A stretch of 64,000 nucleotides of DNA from Bradyrhizobium sp. AZCC 1693 (GCF_036924745.1 NZ_JAZHSD010000001.1:1922001-1986000); one strand, 5' to 3'; positions 17,826-27,128 are shown, counted from the stretch's first letter. Numbers and translations are program-made. Notes: generated by a model not told the origin, from the letters alone.

Positions 17826-18233
17826 CTATTTGTGTACGCTGGCATCGGCGAGCGCGGCCTCGGCGACGGCCTGATCCTGGGCGTAGTGTCCACCGGCCAC
17901 GCCAAGCGCGCCAACGCAGATACCGTCAGCGATGATCGGCAGGCCGCCGGGAAGAATATTGATGGCGGATTCCGCATGCAGCGCGGCCACGAGGGCGGGG
18001 TCGCCGGATGCAAAACTGGCGACCGCATGCGTAGGGGCACCAAATGTGGCGCTGGCGACCGCCTTGCGGATTGCCTGAAGGCCGCTCATAAAGCCCACGT
18101 CATCCATGCGCGCGGCAGCCACCACATGCCCGCCTTGATCGACGACCACGGCAGCGATCTTGACGCTATCGCGTTCCCCGGCCGCGATCGCGCGCGAGAC
18201 GATGCCCCAAGCTTGCTTGAACAATAACGCCAC
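17826..18233 (-). CDS. GlcG/HbpS family protein
   Basis: 135-residue GlcG/HbpS-like (DUF336) protein. Conserved features include VVVDQGGHVVAAARMD, the AIRKAVASATF helix and the glycine-rich GGLPIIADGICVGALGVAGG. The family binds haem or cobalamin-like cofactors or has redox-linked roles in catabolic operons; its job here is unknown. The GTG at 18233 follows AGAGGGAAGGGG; a GTG at 18260 is possible but less well placed. First gene of the GlcG-Rieske-SnoaL operon. Confidence 0.78.
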   Translation of the reverse strand: MALLFKQAWGIVSRAIAAGERDSVKIAAVVVDQGGHVVAAARMDDVGFMSGLQAIRKAVASATFGAPTHAVASFASGDPALVAALHAESAINILPGGLPIIADGICVGALGVAGGHYAQDQAVAEAALADASVHK

Positions 18234-18286
18234 GAATGCCCCTTCCCTCTGTATCGGCACCTACCGTAAGGCCCTCCCCCAAGAGC

Positions 18287-18304
18287 GCGTTAGCGCGAGC
18301 GTTC
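18287..18304 (+). promoter_or_regulatory. AraC-like direct-repeat site
   Basis: GCGTTAGCGCGAGCGTTC contains GCGTT twice with a 12-bp period, a spacing usual for AraC-type activators. A related GTTTAGCGAGCGTC follows. It lies between the divergent glcG-like operon and araC. A 16-bp exact inverse copy is at 19589-19604. Confidence 0.5.
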
Positions 18305-18414
18305 AGAAAAGTTTAGCGAGCGTCCGCTTGACAAAGCCCGACGTGCGTTGCCGGATACGGCGAAAGGCGCCCGGCCTCGTCCGAGGACGTCGGAATCAGG
18401 GGAGAGATAGCGTC

Positions 18415-19329
18415 ATGCAAGGCGTGTCGGCGATAAGTTCGACTCACTTCTCGCGATCCCAGGTCGGCTACATCGATCTGGCCGGAAGCACCGGCGGGTT
18501 CATTCCCGATGCCGAGGCGGCCGCGATCTATGTGATCACCGCCGGAACGGCTTGGCTGCAATTGGGTGGAGCTTCGCAACCCGCCGAACTGGTGACCGGC
18601 GACGTAGCGATCGTACCCTGTGGTGACGCGCATTCGCTCTGCTCCGAACCGGGGCGGTGGGAATTCGAGCCTGTTCGCCTGATCGCCGAACAGCGCATCC
18701 GCGAGTTCAAGCGATTTCGCCACGGCGCGGGCCCGGTGCGAGTGCAATTCATGGCCGCCCGCTGCACCTGGGAGGATTTCCGTGTCCAGCGCGCGCTGCA
18801 TGCCTTGCCAAGCCAAATTATTCTGCGCGGAGCGCTTGACCCCGGCGGCTCGTCGGTCGCTAGCCTGGTATCACTGATCGATGTGGAAGCGACGCTCAAT
18901 CGTCCAGCATCGCCCTACGTCATCAATCGGCTATGCGATGCGCTGATGATGCAGGCCGTCGCGGGCCTACCAGATTATTGCGTGCGCCCGGCCGGCCATC
19001 CGGGCATCGCGCGGGCGCTGCGCGCCATCGACGCCGCCCTCGGCGACGAATGGACCAGCGCAGATCTGGCGCGAATCGCCGGGATGTCACGCACCGCGTT
19101 TGTGCAGCGATTTACACGTGTGATCGGTCAGGCCCCGGCGCAATACGTGACAGAGCGCAGGCTACAATATGCAGCAAAGCTGCTGCGGGTCGACGGAGTC
19201 AGCGTGGCCGAGGTCGCCGACCGTGTCGGATATGGCTCCCTCACATCCTTCGCAACTGCATTCCGAAGGCGCTTCAAGGCGCCCCCGGCACGTTGGCGGC
19301 GCAGCGCGCGCGCCCTGAATCCCGGTTAA
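18415..19329 (+). CDS. AraC-family transcriptional regulator
   Basis: 304-residue regulator. The N-terminal half is a cupin-type sensor (IYVITAGTAWLQLGG, ELVTGDVAIVPCGDAHSL). The C-terminal 100 residues hold two helix-turn-helix motifs (SADLARIAGMSRTAFVQRFTRVIGQAPAQYV and VAEVADRVGYGSLTSFATAFRRRF). The ATG at 18415 follows AGGGGAGAG. A TTGACA near 18328 could be its -35 box. It is divergent from the GlcG-Rieske-SnoaL operon and is the likely activator of that operon and, through the second site at 19589, of the cupin gene. Confidence 0.85.
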   Translation: MQGVSAISSTHFSRSQVGYIDLAGSTGGFIPDAEAAAIYVITAGTAWLQLGGASQPAELVTGDVAIVPCGDAHSLCSEPGRWEFEPVRLIAEQRIREFKRFRHGAGPVRVQFMAARCTWEDFRVQRALHALPSQIILRGALDPGGSSVASLVSLIDVEATLNRPASPYVINRLCDALMMQAVAGLPDYCVRPAGHPGIARALRAIDAALGDEWTSADLARIAGMSRTAFVQRFTRVIGQAPAQYVTERRLQYAAKLLRVDGVSVAEVADRVGYGSLTSFATAFRRRFKAPPARWRRSARALNPG

Positions 19330-19917
19330 TCAGGCGCGAACAGCGGCGCCGGTAACGCCGCGATATGGACACGACAGACGGATGTTACCGCGCGTCACCC
19401 GTTCGGCATTTTTCGACTCGCGCGCCACGATGGTGGTTGCGATGGCTGCGTGACCGGCTGGCCCGCGACCCAAGTGGCCTGAGTAGGCAGCAGCCGAAAT
19501 TGAAGCTCGATCAACGGCAGGCTGGAGATGCAAGGTCAGATGGTACAGCCAGGCGGATTTGTTAAGCGAACGCTTGCGAAGCTTTTACGAACGCTCGCGC
19601 TAACCCACCCTCCTAGCCGCCCCTAGCTTAGGCGCCAAACAGGGGAGGCAATTCGTGGCGGCGCGCGGTGTTGGTTGGCGCGCAACGTTCCATCGGCAGC
19701 AAGCGCTGCGTCGCCATGCGCACAGCATTGCAGCCAACGTCCGGGATGTCGACTAGCTCCGCCCCGACCAATAGCGAAATATCGATGCCGTCCGCACTGT
19801 TTGCACGACTGACTGAACTTGTGTCGCCGACTTGCGATCGGATTGACATCCCGATCGCAAGGCAAATCGAGCAGTCCGACTAATATGGTTAATATCGTCC
19901 GCCACAGGAGTTCGTCC
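19330..19917. other. intergenic region with inverse AraC-like site
   Basis: About 590 bp without a convincing gene. It contains the inverse AraC-like site and a TTGACA at about 19843 upstream of the cupin gene. Confidence 0.45.
19568..19604 (-). promoter_or_regulatory. second AraC-like site (inverted)
   Basis: GAACGCTCGCGCTAAC (19589-19604) is the exact reverse complement of 18289-18304. Another GAACGC is at 19568-19573, 21 bp (two helical turns) away. It stands upstream of the cupin gene. Confidence 0.5.
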
Positions 19918-20757
19918 ATGAGAATAAGCCACTTCGCCACGGCGCCGCGCGTCGGCGGCAGTCCGCACCGGCCCGGAGGGATCCGTTTCGTTAACTTGCT
20001 CGAGGGGACGCCGTTCGCGCGAGACAACTACCTGTTGACGATCGTGGACATCGAGGACGAGTTCTTTACTCCGCGCCACCGCCACAATTTCGAGCAAGTA
20101 CGGATCATGTTGAACGGCAGCATGAGCTTCGGCGCGGATCAGGTGCAGCAAGCCGGATCAGTCGGGTATTTCTGCGAAGGCACATATTACACGCAGAAGG
20201 GGGTGGGAGCCTCCCGCACACTGCTGCTACAGGTTGGCGGCCCCAGCGGGAGCGGCTATATGAACCGCGCTCAGATGGATGCCGGCATAGCGAACCTGCA
20301 GAACAAGGGGCACTTCGAACAGGGCGTCTTCAGCTGGATAGACGAGGCGGGACAGAAGCAGAATCGCGACGGTTACGAAGCAGCGTGGGAGCAGGTGTTC
20401 GGCCGTCCGATCAGCTACGAGCCGCCACGCTACGACGCGCCGCTGATCATGTGGCCGGACCGCTTTGCCTATGTCCCCGACCTGGGCGAGGATGGGGTCG
20501 CGAGCAAGCCGCTGGGGCGCTTCAACGAGCGGGGATTGGACATTGCGCAGCTCCGGCTCGCGGCTGACGCGCGCTATGTGGCGGCGGACGCGGGACAGCA
20601 CCGGCTGTTCTTCGTGATCGACGGAAACGGCGACGCCAACGGGCAGTCCTTCGAACGTTACGCCGCGATCGAGGTACCGCGCGACGCGGCGGTGACGCTG
20701 ACAGCCGCGAGCGAATTAGAGTTATACGTCATCGGGCTGCCCCGGTTCGAGACGTAA
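19918..20757 (+). CDS. cupin-domain protein
   Basis: 279-residue protein with a cupin core. PRHRHNFEQVRIMLNGSMSFG carries an HxHxxE metal-site arrangement close to cupin motif 1, and the second half also ends in a beta-rich cupin-like stretch (AAIEVPRDAAVTLTAASELELYVIG). Bicupins in catabolic clusters are often dioxygenases or isomerases, but no specific activity can be named. The ATG at 19918 follows CACAGGAG. A single transcription unit is likely, under the AraC-like site at 19589. Confidence 0.65.
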   Translation: MRISHFATAPRVGGSPHRPGGIRFVNLLEGTPFARDNYLLTIVDIEDEFFTPRHRHNFEQVRIMLNGSMSFGADQVQQAGSVGYFCEGTYYTQKGVGASRTLLLQVGGPSGSGYMNRAQMDAGIANLQNKGHFEQGVFSWIDEAGQKQNRDGYEAAWEQVFGRPISYEPPRYDAPLIMWPDRFAYVPDLGEDGVASKPLGRFNERGLDIAQLRLAADARYVAADAGQHRLFFVIDGNGDANGQSFERYAAIEVPRDAAVTLTAASELELYVIGLPRFET

Positions 20758-20829
20758 GCAAGGACGCCACCCGGATATCGATGTTTCCATCACCAACGCA
20801 GGGTTGATGGTCCTTTTCGCACGGTCCTG

Positions 20830-21420
20830 ATGCTCCGACAAACTTCGGCACGCGGTGACCGCGGCCGACTACGGAAGCGTGCGTCGAGCCGCAGAACTCC
20901 TTCGAATTCGTCACTCGATTTTTAGTCGCTCGATTCGGGAGCTCGAACATTCGCTTGAAGTGATCATGTTTGTCCGGTCTGGAAGCGGCGTAAAGCCGAC
21001 ACTTGCTGGACGAAGTGTAATCCGGATGGCGAGGATAACCCTGGAACAGATCGATGCACTCGTCACAACAGCGCGATCAATAAGTCGGGGAGAACATGGC
21101 CGACTTTCCATCGGCTTCTACACCTCGATTTCGTCCGGAAACTTGCGAGCAACTCTGCTTGAGTTCAAAACACGATTTCCAGAGGTGGAGCTTGTAACAT
21201 TTGAGCGGTCCCGCGCACGCCTCATGACCTCGATGCAAAACGGGGCAATTGGGTCGTCGTCATGAGCCGACGCCCGGGCCGAATCAAGTCGGTGCACAGC
21301 ATTGCCTATCCCAGTTTTGGGCTGGACCGGCCGACTCCTTTTCAAGCGCGCAAGTGTCCTGAATTCAGTGGGTACTTTCAGCTAATTTGGGACGAACTCG
21401 ACGTCCACCAAATGCAGTAG
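20830..21420 (+). pseudogene. LysR-family regulator, degraded
   Basis: The winged-helix part of a LysR regulator is clear (TAADYGSVRRAAELLRI...SRSIRELEHSLEVIMFVRSGSGV), followed by the start of the effector domain. One extra base near 20836 separates the ATG at 20830 from the frame. A second frameshift near 21250 moves the continuation into another frame, which ends at TAG 21418-21420. Most of the effector-binding domain is missing. Confidence 0.7.
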
Positions 21421-21429
21421 GAGCCCGGG

Positions 21430-22296
21430 ATGGCCATTGAAACAATCGCGACAGCGGCCGCGCAGACGGCTCCATCACCGGCGGCTATCACGCAAAGCGC
21501 GTCCTACCGAAAATATTTGCGCGGGCTGCGCCGTCGCGCGCTTATTATTCAAGCATGGCAGATCGGCCTCGTTACACTCTTCCTTGGCGTGTGGGAGATC
21601 GCGCGCGCCGGGTGGATAAATCCGATGCTCACCAGTTATCCCTCAGCGGTGGCGAGGACGCTCTTCGTCATGCTGCAGGACGGGAGTCTTGTCCAGCATG
21701 TCTGGACGACGCTCAGCGAGATCATGATCGGATTTTGCGGTGGCATGGCGCTTGGTCTGGTGTGCGCCATCGCCCTATGGTCTTCGCCATTCCTGTATCG
21801 CGTGCTTGACCCATTCATCGTTGTGCTCAACGGCGTTCCCAAGATCGCACTGGTGCCAATCTTCTACATCTGGCTTGGCGATATGGCTTCCATCTATGCC
21901 ATGGCGATCGCGGTGAGTGTTTTTGTCACCATCATCATGCTCTACACGGGCTTCAACGCCGTCGATCCGGACAAGATCAAGCTGGTTCGATTGTTCGGTG
22001 CATCGTATCGGCAGGTTTTGTGGAAGATCGTGCTTCCCGCCAGCATTCCGACCATGATTTCGACCCTTAAAGTCAATGTGGGATTGGCGCTTGTCGGCGT
22101 CATCGTTGGTGAGTTCCAAGCCGCGAAAGCAGGTCTTGGATACCTGATCACCTACGGTAGCCAGATTCTCCAGATGAACCTCGTGATGACAGCAATCGTG
22201 GTCCTCGCAGCGATTTCCTCGGTGCTGTTTATCGCGATCCAGGCACTTGAGACAATCGTACTTCGACGCAGCGGTTCACTCCGCTCGTCGAGCTGA
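21430..22296 (+). CDS. ABC transporter permease (SsuC/TauC type)
   Basis: 288-residue inner-membrane permease with about six transmembrane segments. The cytoplasmic EAA-like loop reads KLVRLFGASYRQVLWKIVLPASIP. The family imports sulfonates, nitrate/taurine or pyrimidine precursors together with an ATPase and a periplasmic binding protein. Neither partner is adjacent, so it is an orphan here. The ATG follows TAGGAGCCCGGG, only 9 bp after the LysR pseudogene. Confidence 0.8.
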   Translation: MAIETIATAAAQTAPSPAAITQSASYRKYLRGLRRRALIIQAWQIGLVTLFLGVWEIARAGWINPMLTSYPSAVARTLFVMLQDGSLVQHVWTTLSEIMIGFCGGMALGLVCAIALWSSPFLYRVLDPFIVVLNGVPKIALVPIFYIWLGDMASIYAMAIAVSVFVTIIMLYTGFNAVDPDKIKLVRLFGASYRQVLWKIVLPASIPTMISTLKVNVGLALVGVIVGEFQAAKAGLGYLITYGSQILQMNLVMTAIVVLAAISSVLFIAIQALETIVLRRSGSLRSSS

Positions 22297-23015
22297 CAAG
22301 GTCACGGCCGCTCGTTTCACGACGTATCCTGCACTAGCGAACGTGAACAGATTCCGGTTTTCATTTGAGACACCGGACGATCGTCCCGTACATTTGATGG
22401 CGCGGAAGCCACCGATGGCCGCTGGACGTCCAGGCAAGTATCCCTGCATCTCGTCACAAAGTTCGCTCCGCGAGAATAGACCTTGCCGAAGGTATTAACC
22501 GCGGAGGGAGCGGGTCCCTTTCTATCGAGCTCGCTTGTCGGGTTCGAGTCACTAGAACGCCCAACATTACCATTCTTCGCTGTTACGCTGAAGAGCAGCG
22601 CCCTACCCCACCGGCGAAACCAACGCCGGTCTGCTCGCCATGCCGACAAACGAGATCAGTTTCTCGGTCGCAGGTGGCTGCACTTCCCTCGCCAATTCGA
22701 TCGCGTCGAGCACTGACTGCTCAAGTTTGCCATCATTAGATTTTTCTGGATCTCCCGGTGCACACGTCGTGCACACAGCGCCTTCTAACTGATTGAAAAA
22801 CTTAAACTCTCGCTCCAATCCATCATGGGGAAATTTGAGCTAGGTCCATCCAGCCAGAGACGGCCAAATCTAGCATGGGGCACGAACGAGTGGGGTTTGG
22901 CTGCGAACTGCCGACTTCCGGTCTGGCCCCGTCAACGGACATCGCCAAAGCCGTCCGGCATTTCTCAAAAAGTGCGACAAGCAGACGAAGCTAGGCAATG
23001 AAGCCGAGAAGGTCC
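22297..23015. other. intergenic with dispersed repeat copy
   Basis: About 720 bp without a supported gene; it contains the repeat at 22749-22848. Confidence 0.45.
22749..22848 (+). repeat. 100-bp dispersed repeat, copy 1
   Basis: About 80% identical to 43202-43301. It holds two TGCACAC units 11 bp apart, followed by an AT-rich stretch and CCAATCCATCATGGGGAA. Origin unknown. Confidence 0.6.
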
Positions 23016-24023
23016 TCAGCCAAGAAGCGATCGGTACAAGTCCAGATACCGATCAGCCATCCGGTCGACCGTAAAACGCTCAGACACCGTTGCTCGGCAT
23101 ACGGCGCGATCAATTTCGCCGACACGGCTGATCGCATCTACGGCTTCATCGACGTTGTTGACTAAGAAACCAGTCACGCCATCGTCGATCAACTCGGGCA
23201 TCGATCCGCGGTTGCAGGCGATCACCGGCGTGCCGCAGGCGAGCGCCTCCACGACCGATAGTCCGAACGGCTCGTCGAAATTGATAAGATGGAGCAGCGC
23301 GCGGGCTGAGCCCAGGCCTTTCGTGCGGGCCGCTCCGCCCACCGGGCCGCGATAGACCACGGAACGCTCGTTTAGCGCGGGCACGACCTGCTCGTTATGA
23401 TAGTCCTGATCCTGGACGATACCGGCCATGATCAGCCGCCGCCCCGCTCGACCTGCCGCCGCAATCGCCTCGGCCGCCCCCTTGTCCGGGTGGATACGGC
23501 CGAAGAAGAGCAGGTCTTCGCTGCCGTGCGGGTCGAAGGGAAAGTCCTCCAGCCGAATACCGTGGTGGATTGTTGCTGCATAGCGCAGGTCCGGATGGCG
23601 ATCGGCATCGCTGATCGCGACATAATGGACGCGATCCTCGTATGCCTTGAAGGCGGGCAGGATGCGCTCCGAGGAGAAGCCGTGGATCGTCGTCACCACC
23701 GGTGTCTCCACCAACCGCGAGAATGCGAGCGGCACGAAATCGGCATGGTTGTGAATGAGGTCGAACTCACCCGCGCGCTCGAATACATGGGCGACGTGGA
23801 GCATCTCCCATACCTTGGCGTCGATGGTGGGGTGCTCAGAATAGGGCGCCGGGCAGACACCGGCCAGTTTACCCGCCGTCCGGCTATCCTTCGTGGCGAA
23901 CAAGGTGACGTCGATGCCGCGCGCCACCAGCGCCTCGGTCAACAGGCTCGTCACCAACTCCCATGGACCATAATGGCGCGGCGGCGTGCGCCAGGAGATT
24001 GGAGCTAGCATGGCAATACGCAC
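23016..24023 (-). CDS. glycosyltransferase family 4 protein
   Basis: 335-residue GT-B glycosyltransferase. The N-terminal part has the acceptor-side APISWRTPPRHYGPWELV loop. The C-terminal donor domain has FFGRIHPDKGAAEAI and the E(x7)E-type segment FDEPFGLSVVEALACGTPVIA, typical of GT4 enzymes using nucleotide sugars. The GTG at 24023 follows GAAGGAC; longer readings overlap the GH13 gene. It begins 24 bp after that gene, so the two form an operon. Substrate unknown; a retaining alpha-glucosyl or mannosyl transfer is typical. Confidence 0.82.
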   Translation of the reverse strand: MRIAMLAPISWRTPPRHYGPWELVTSLLTEALVARGIDVTLFATKDSRTAGKLAGVCPAPYSEHPTIDAKVWEMLHVAHVFERAGEFDLIHNHADFVPLAFSRLVETPVVTTIHGFSSERILPAFKAYEDRVHYVAISDADRHPDLRYAATIHHGIRLEDFPFDPHGSEDLLFFGRIHPDKGAAEAIAAAGRAGRRLIMAGIVQDQDYHNEQVVPALNERSVVYRGPVGGAARTKGLGSARALLHLINFDEPFGLSVVEALACGTPVIACNRGSMPELIDDGVTGFLVNNVDEAVDAISRVGEIDRAVCRATVSERFTVDRMADRYLDLYRSLLG

Positions 24024-24046
24024 GCGGTTGTCCTTCGTTGCTTTCG

Positions 24047-25708
24047 TTAGTCGGCCGTCAGAATCACGCCCTCGTCCGCCCGTAGCAGCACGGCACCGTC
24101 TCCGGCCAGCGCTGCGTCGGCGACAGTGGACAACAGCACCCGGCAATCGCTCGCCCAGTCCGGCAGCTCCAGGCGATGCGAATGTTCCCCGAGATTGAGT
24201 GCTACGATCAATCGCTCGGCACCGTGCCGACGCTCATAGGCGAGTACATCGCCCTCCGCGTCCAGTAGCGCAAAGTCGCCGATCGCCAACGCTGGATGCG
24301 CGCGCCTGGCGGCCAGCAATTGGTGATAAAGCGCCAGGATCGAATGAGGCTCCTGCGCCATCCGCGCAACGTTGCGAATAGGCCAGTCGTCATTGAGCGG
24401 CAGCCAAGGCTTAGCCGTGGTGAAGCCAGCATTCACGCTCCCGTTCCACGGCATCGGCGTGCGGACCGGATCGCGGCCCAAGGCGAGCCCGGGTTCGCGC
24501 AGCCCTCGCGCATCCTGAACCTGGGCAGACGGGATTGCGACATCGCTCAAGCCCAACTCGTCTCCGTAGTAGAGGGTGGGCGTGCCGCGGAGCGTCAGCA
24601 GCAGCATCGCCGCGACGCGGGCCTGGGCCTGCCCACGCTTGGCTGCGACGCGCGGCCGGTCATGGTTGCCGAGCACCCAATTCGGCCAAGCGCCTGGCGG
24701 AAGCGCCGCCTCATAGTGGGCGATCAGCGTTGCGAGGGAGCGCGCCTCCCATGGGGCATCGATGAGCTGGAAGTTGAAGGGCAGGTGCACCTCTGCCCGT
24801 TCCCGGCCGTAATAGCGCAGCAGCCGATCGACCGGCAGGTAGATCTCGCCGATCAGTACGCGTTCGCCCCGTCCACTGGCGCCATAACTATCAGCGATGG
24901 CGCGCATGTCGGCGGCGATCTCGTGCACCTCGGGCTGGTCGGTCGAATGGAGCTGGAGCACGCGGTGCAAGTCGCCCATCGCCGGCTGATAGGCAAGGTT
25001 GGGCGGATTGTCCGGGAAGTCTGCCGCCTTGACCAGGTGCCACAGCACGTCGATGCGGAGGCCATCCGCGCCTCGGTCGAACCAGAAGCGCATCACGTCG
25101 TACATCGCCGCTTTCACAGCCGGATTACGCCAATTGAGGTCCGCCTGCTCCTTCAGGAAGGCGTGGTAGTAATATTGGCTGGTGGCCTGGTCCCACTCCC
25201 ATGCCGAGCCGCCGAAATCGCTGATCCAGTTGTTGGGCGGCCCGCCATCCGGCGCGGGATCGCGCCAGATGTACCAGTCCCGTTTCGGATTGTCGCGCGA
25301 GGCGCGGCTCTCGACGAACCAGGGATGCCGGTCGGATGTGTGGTTGGGCACGAAGTCGAGCAGAATCTTGAGCCCGCGCGCATGGGCCTGTGAAAGCAGA
25401 CTGTCAAAATCGGCAAGCACGCCGAAGCGCGAATCGACGTCGCAATAATCGGCGACGTCATAGCCGAAATCAGCCATCGGCGAGGGGTAGATGGGTGAGA
25501 TCCAGATGGTGTCGACGCCAAGGCCGGCAAGATAGTCGAGCCGCCGCTCGATCCCCTTGAGATCGCCGATGCCGTCGGCGTTCGTATCTTGAAAGGAGCG
25601 CGGGTAGATCTGGTAGATCACACCCGTCCGCCACCAGAGTGCTCCGAACGAGGCCGCCAACTGAGGCGACCCTACTGCGGCGCTTGCAGGCCGGGCGACG
25701 AGAGCCAC
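24047..25708 (-). CDS. GH13 alpha-glucosidase / oligo-1,6-glucosidase-like
   Basis: About 553-residue GH13 enzyme opening with WWRTGVIYQIYPRSFQD. The four conserved regions are visible: DFVPNHTS, GLRIDVLWH (nucleophile Asp), LIGEIYLP (acid/base Glu) and LGNHDRPR. It acts on short alpha-glucans, sucrose-like sugars or trehalose-type linkages. The apparent start is a weakly supported GTG at 25708, overlapping the small gene upstream by 37 bp; a TTG at 25660 is an alternative. It shares an operon with the upstream small ORF and the downstream GT4. The leader element at 25895-25942 precedes the operon. Confidence 0.85.
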   Translation of the reverse strand: MALVARPASAAVGSPQLAASFGALWWRTGVIYQIYPRSFQDTNADGIGDLKGIERRLDYLAGLGVDTIWISPIYPSPMADFGYDVADYCDVDSRFGVLADFDSLLSQAHARGLKILLDFVPNHTSDRHPWFVESRASRDNPKRDWYIWRDPAPDGGPPNNWISDFGGSAWEWDQATSQYYYHAFLKEQADLNWRNPAVKAAMYDVMRFWFDRGADGLRIDVLWHLVKAADFPDNPPNLAYQPAMGDLHRVLQLHSTDQPEVHEIAADMRAIADSYGASGRGERVLIGEIYLPVDRLLRYYGRERAEVHLPFNFQLIDAPWEARSLATLIAHYEAALPPGAWPNWVLGNHDRPRVAAKRGQAQARVAAMLLLTLRGTPTLYYGDELGLSDVAIPSAQVQDARGLREPGLALGRDPVRTPMPWNGSVNAGFTTAKPWLPLNDDWPIRNVARMAQEPHSILALYHQLLAARRAHPALAIGDFALLDAEGDVLAYERRHGAERLIVALNLGEHSHRLELPDWASDCRVLLSTVADAALAGDGAVLLRADEGVILTAD

Positions 25709-25872
25709 TCATTCACACGGCAAGCGGTTACAGCTTGGCGAGCTTTTCTGATCCTGGCGTCGCGCAACGAACCCGGCGGGAGTTCCTTCGTCTCGTCCTT
25801 GAGGCGCATGGCCTCCGGCATCAGACGGTCTTGTAACGGCGCTGTGAGTTGATTGCGTTGGATGCGGGGCAT
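25672..25872 (-). CDS. 66-residue small protein
   Basis: Basic, helical small protein with repeated charged blocks (RLMPEAMRLKDETKELPPG, LRDARIRKARQ). I recognise similar ORFs as conserved hypotheticals of Bradyrhizobium. The ATG at 25872 follows GGAGAGCC. It is the first ORF after the leader element (25895-25942), and its end overlaps the GH13 start. Function unknown. Confidence 0.6.
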   Translation of the reverse strand: MPRIQRNQLTAPLQDRLMPEAMRLKDETKELPPGSLRDARIRKARQAVTACRVNEWLSSPGLQAPQ

Positions 25873-25894
25873 GGTGGCTCTCCGAAACGGGCGG

Positions 25895-25942
25895 GAGCAC
25901 AACACTCTCAGTCACCGATGGAAGCCGAAGGCGGGGCGGTGA
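25895..25942 (-). promoter_or_regulatory. conserved 5' leader element, copy C
   Basis: On the minus strand, TCACCG and CGGTGA (stem 1) enclose a GC-rich loop. CTGA follows and then GAGTG-TTG-TGCTC (stem 2, with two G.U pairs as RNA). CTCC just after can pair with GGAG of the ribosome-binding site of the 25872 ORF. Sister copies are at 32964-33010 and 40436-40482. Confidence 0.6.
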
Positions 25943-26245
25943 TCGGACGAGTAGATTCCCTTTATGTCCGGTTGCCAACTTAAGAGATTTTAACACTCCG
26001 AACCCTTGTCCAAGACGGATCAGGACACTGCCCGCAGGGACAATTTCGGGTCAAAGTACCGAGCTACCGGTGCCGACCGAAATCGGCCTTTCGCTGGACC
26101 AAACTAGGCTACTAATGCAGACAGCGCCCCCAAGCCGAATAATGCTTGGTGGCGCTGTGTTGAATCCGGACAGTGCAATCCCCCGGCAATTATCTGTCTG
26201 CGGAGGCGCAATAAGGTTCAACGACCCGGGGCAATCAAAGCGGCC
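25943..26245. other. intergenic with palindromic repeat
   Basis: About 300 bp; apart from the palindrome at 26120-26157, nothing was recognised. It should contain the promoter of the 25872 operon. Confidence 0.4.
26120..26157 (+). repeat. palindromic repeat unit, copy 1
   Basis: Arms of 15 positions with one mismatch (ACAGCGCC...GGCGCTGT) flank the loop CGAATAAT. A second unit with the same inner arm and a near-identical loop is at 41800-41835. Flanking similarity extends to about 26190. Confidence 0.65.
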
Positions 26246-26362
26246 TTACTCGTCGATCTCTCGGAGCTTCTGCTCAAGTTCCGCGATCTGAGTCCTGATG
26301 CGCCTCAGGAGTTCCTCGTCCGCGGTCCGGTCCGCCAACTGGCGGTACCTCACGATCTCCAT
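26246..26362 (-). CDS. 38-residue helical peptide (uncertain)
   Basis: A charged, helix-forming stretch (EIVRYRQLADRTADEELL...IAELEQKLREIDE) resembles small Bradyrhizobium coiled-coil ORFs. No ribosome-binding site precedes the ATG at 26362, and the frame stays open to 26509, so the start is unsure. Confidence 0.35.
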   Translation of the reverse strand: MEIVRYRQLADRTADEELLRRIRTQIAELEQKLREIDE

Positions 26363-26582
26363 TTCGAGTTCAACACTTTGCAGCGCACGGCCGGACCATA
26401 CATTCAGGTCGTAGCGGAGGGAAGCGCGGCCCGTGGCGGATCGGTAGACGTGCGCGACTCCAAATCGGGTTCTGCAAGGACTACCGGTTCGTTCCGGCAG
26501 AGGCACCAAGAAGCGTCGCTATCCGTTCAGTCCCTCGATACCGGGCCTGCTGCAACGCCCGGGCATGGCCAGGAAGCAACAA

Positions 26583-26831
26583 TCAACAGCCGCGGCAGAT
26601 ACCCTTTAGCTTGGCGGTGGTTCGGGCGTCTTCGGCGATGAAGGGGTCTTTGTAGGGCGGCCGCGACGTGTCGCTTTCAACCGCCGCAGGCTTTTGAATT
26701 CTCGGCGGAGACGCCGCATCGTAGCAGGCAAGTCGCCCGCTCGTGCTTTCGATTGTGCGACATTCCGGTCCAGCGGCGAGAGCGCCTTGCGCGCAGGCGC
26801 AGAGCGTCAATACGGCGAACGTAATTTTCAT
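26583..26831 (-). CDS. small secreted protein
   Basis: 82-residue protein with a Sec signal peptide (MKITFAVLTLCACAQGALA, cleavage near residue 20), then a Pro/Lys-rich mature part with cysteines in PECRTIES, RLACYD and a C-terminal CRGC. The ATG at 26831 follows AAAGGAAATC; the upstream extension is rejected. RLACYD resembles the conserved cysteine segment of small periplasmic proteins. Function unknown. Confidence 0.65.
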   Translation of the reverse strand: MKITFAVLTLCACAQGALAAGPECRTIESTSGRLACYDAASPPRIQKPAAVESDTSRPPYKDPFIAEDARTTAKLKGICRGC

Positions 26832-26993
26832 CCGATTTCCTTTGCGGGTGGTATCGCCATTAGAACAGGCCGCGCCCACGAAGCAATGGGCCAATCAGCG
26901 CCACCCGATCGCGCAGCCCTGCGGGAACGCGCTTTTGCGCGCGCGCTCGAACGCGTCAGTCCAGCGCATCGCTTTACGTCGACGCTTGCGTTG

Positions 26994-27128
26994 CTATTTC
27001 TTCTTGCCGGACGCGAAACCCGGTTGCCATCCCGCGGCCTTTTGGCTTGGCGCCGCAGCTATTGTCTTGATCTTCTCTTTCTTGGGCTTCTTGGCTTCCC
27101 GGTTACCTTTTTGCTCGCCCTTGGCCAT
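26994..27128 (-). CDS. 44-residue lysine-rich small protein
   Basis: Highly basic peptide (MAKGEQKGNREAKKPKKEK, later AAPSQKAAGWQPGF and KKK at the end). I recognise it as a widely kept small protein of alphaproteobacteria with no known role. AAGGAGATCGAG precedes the ATG at ideal spacing. Nucleic-acid or ribosome association is only a guess from charge. Confidence 0.7.
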   Translation of the reverse strand: MAKGEQKGNREAKKPKKEKIKTIAAAPSQKAAGWQPGFASGKKK

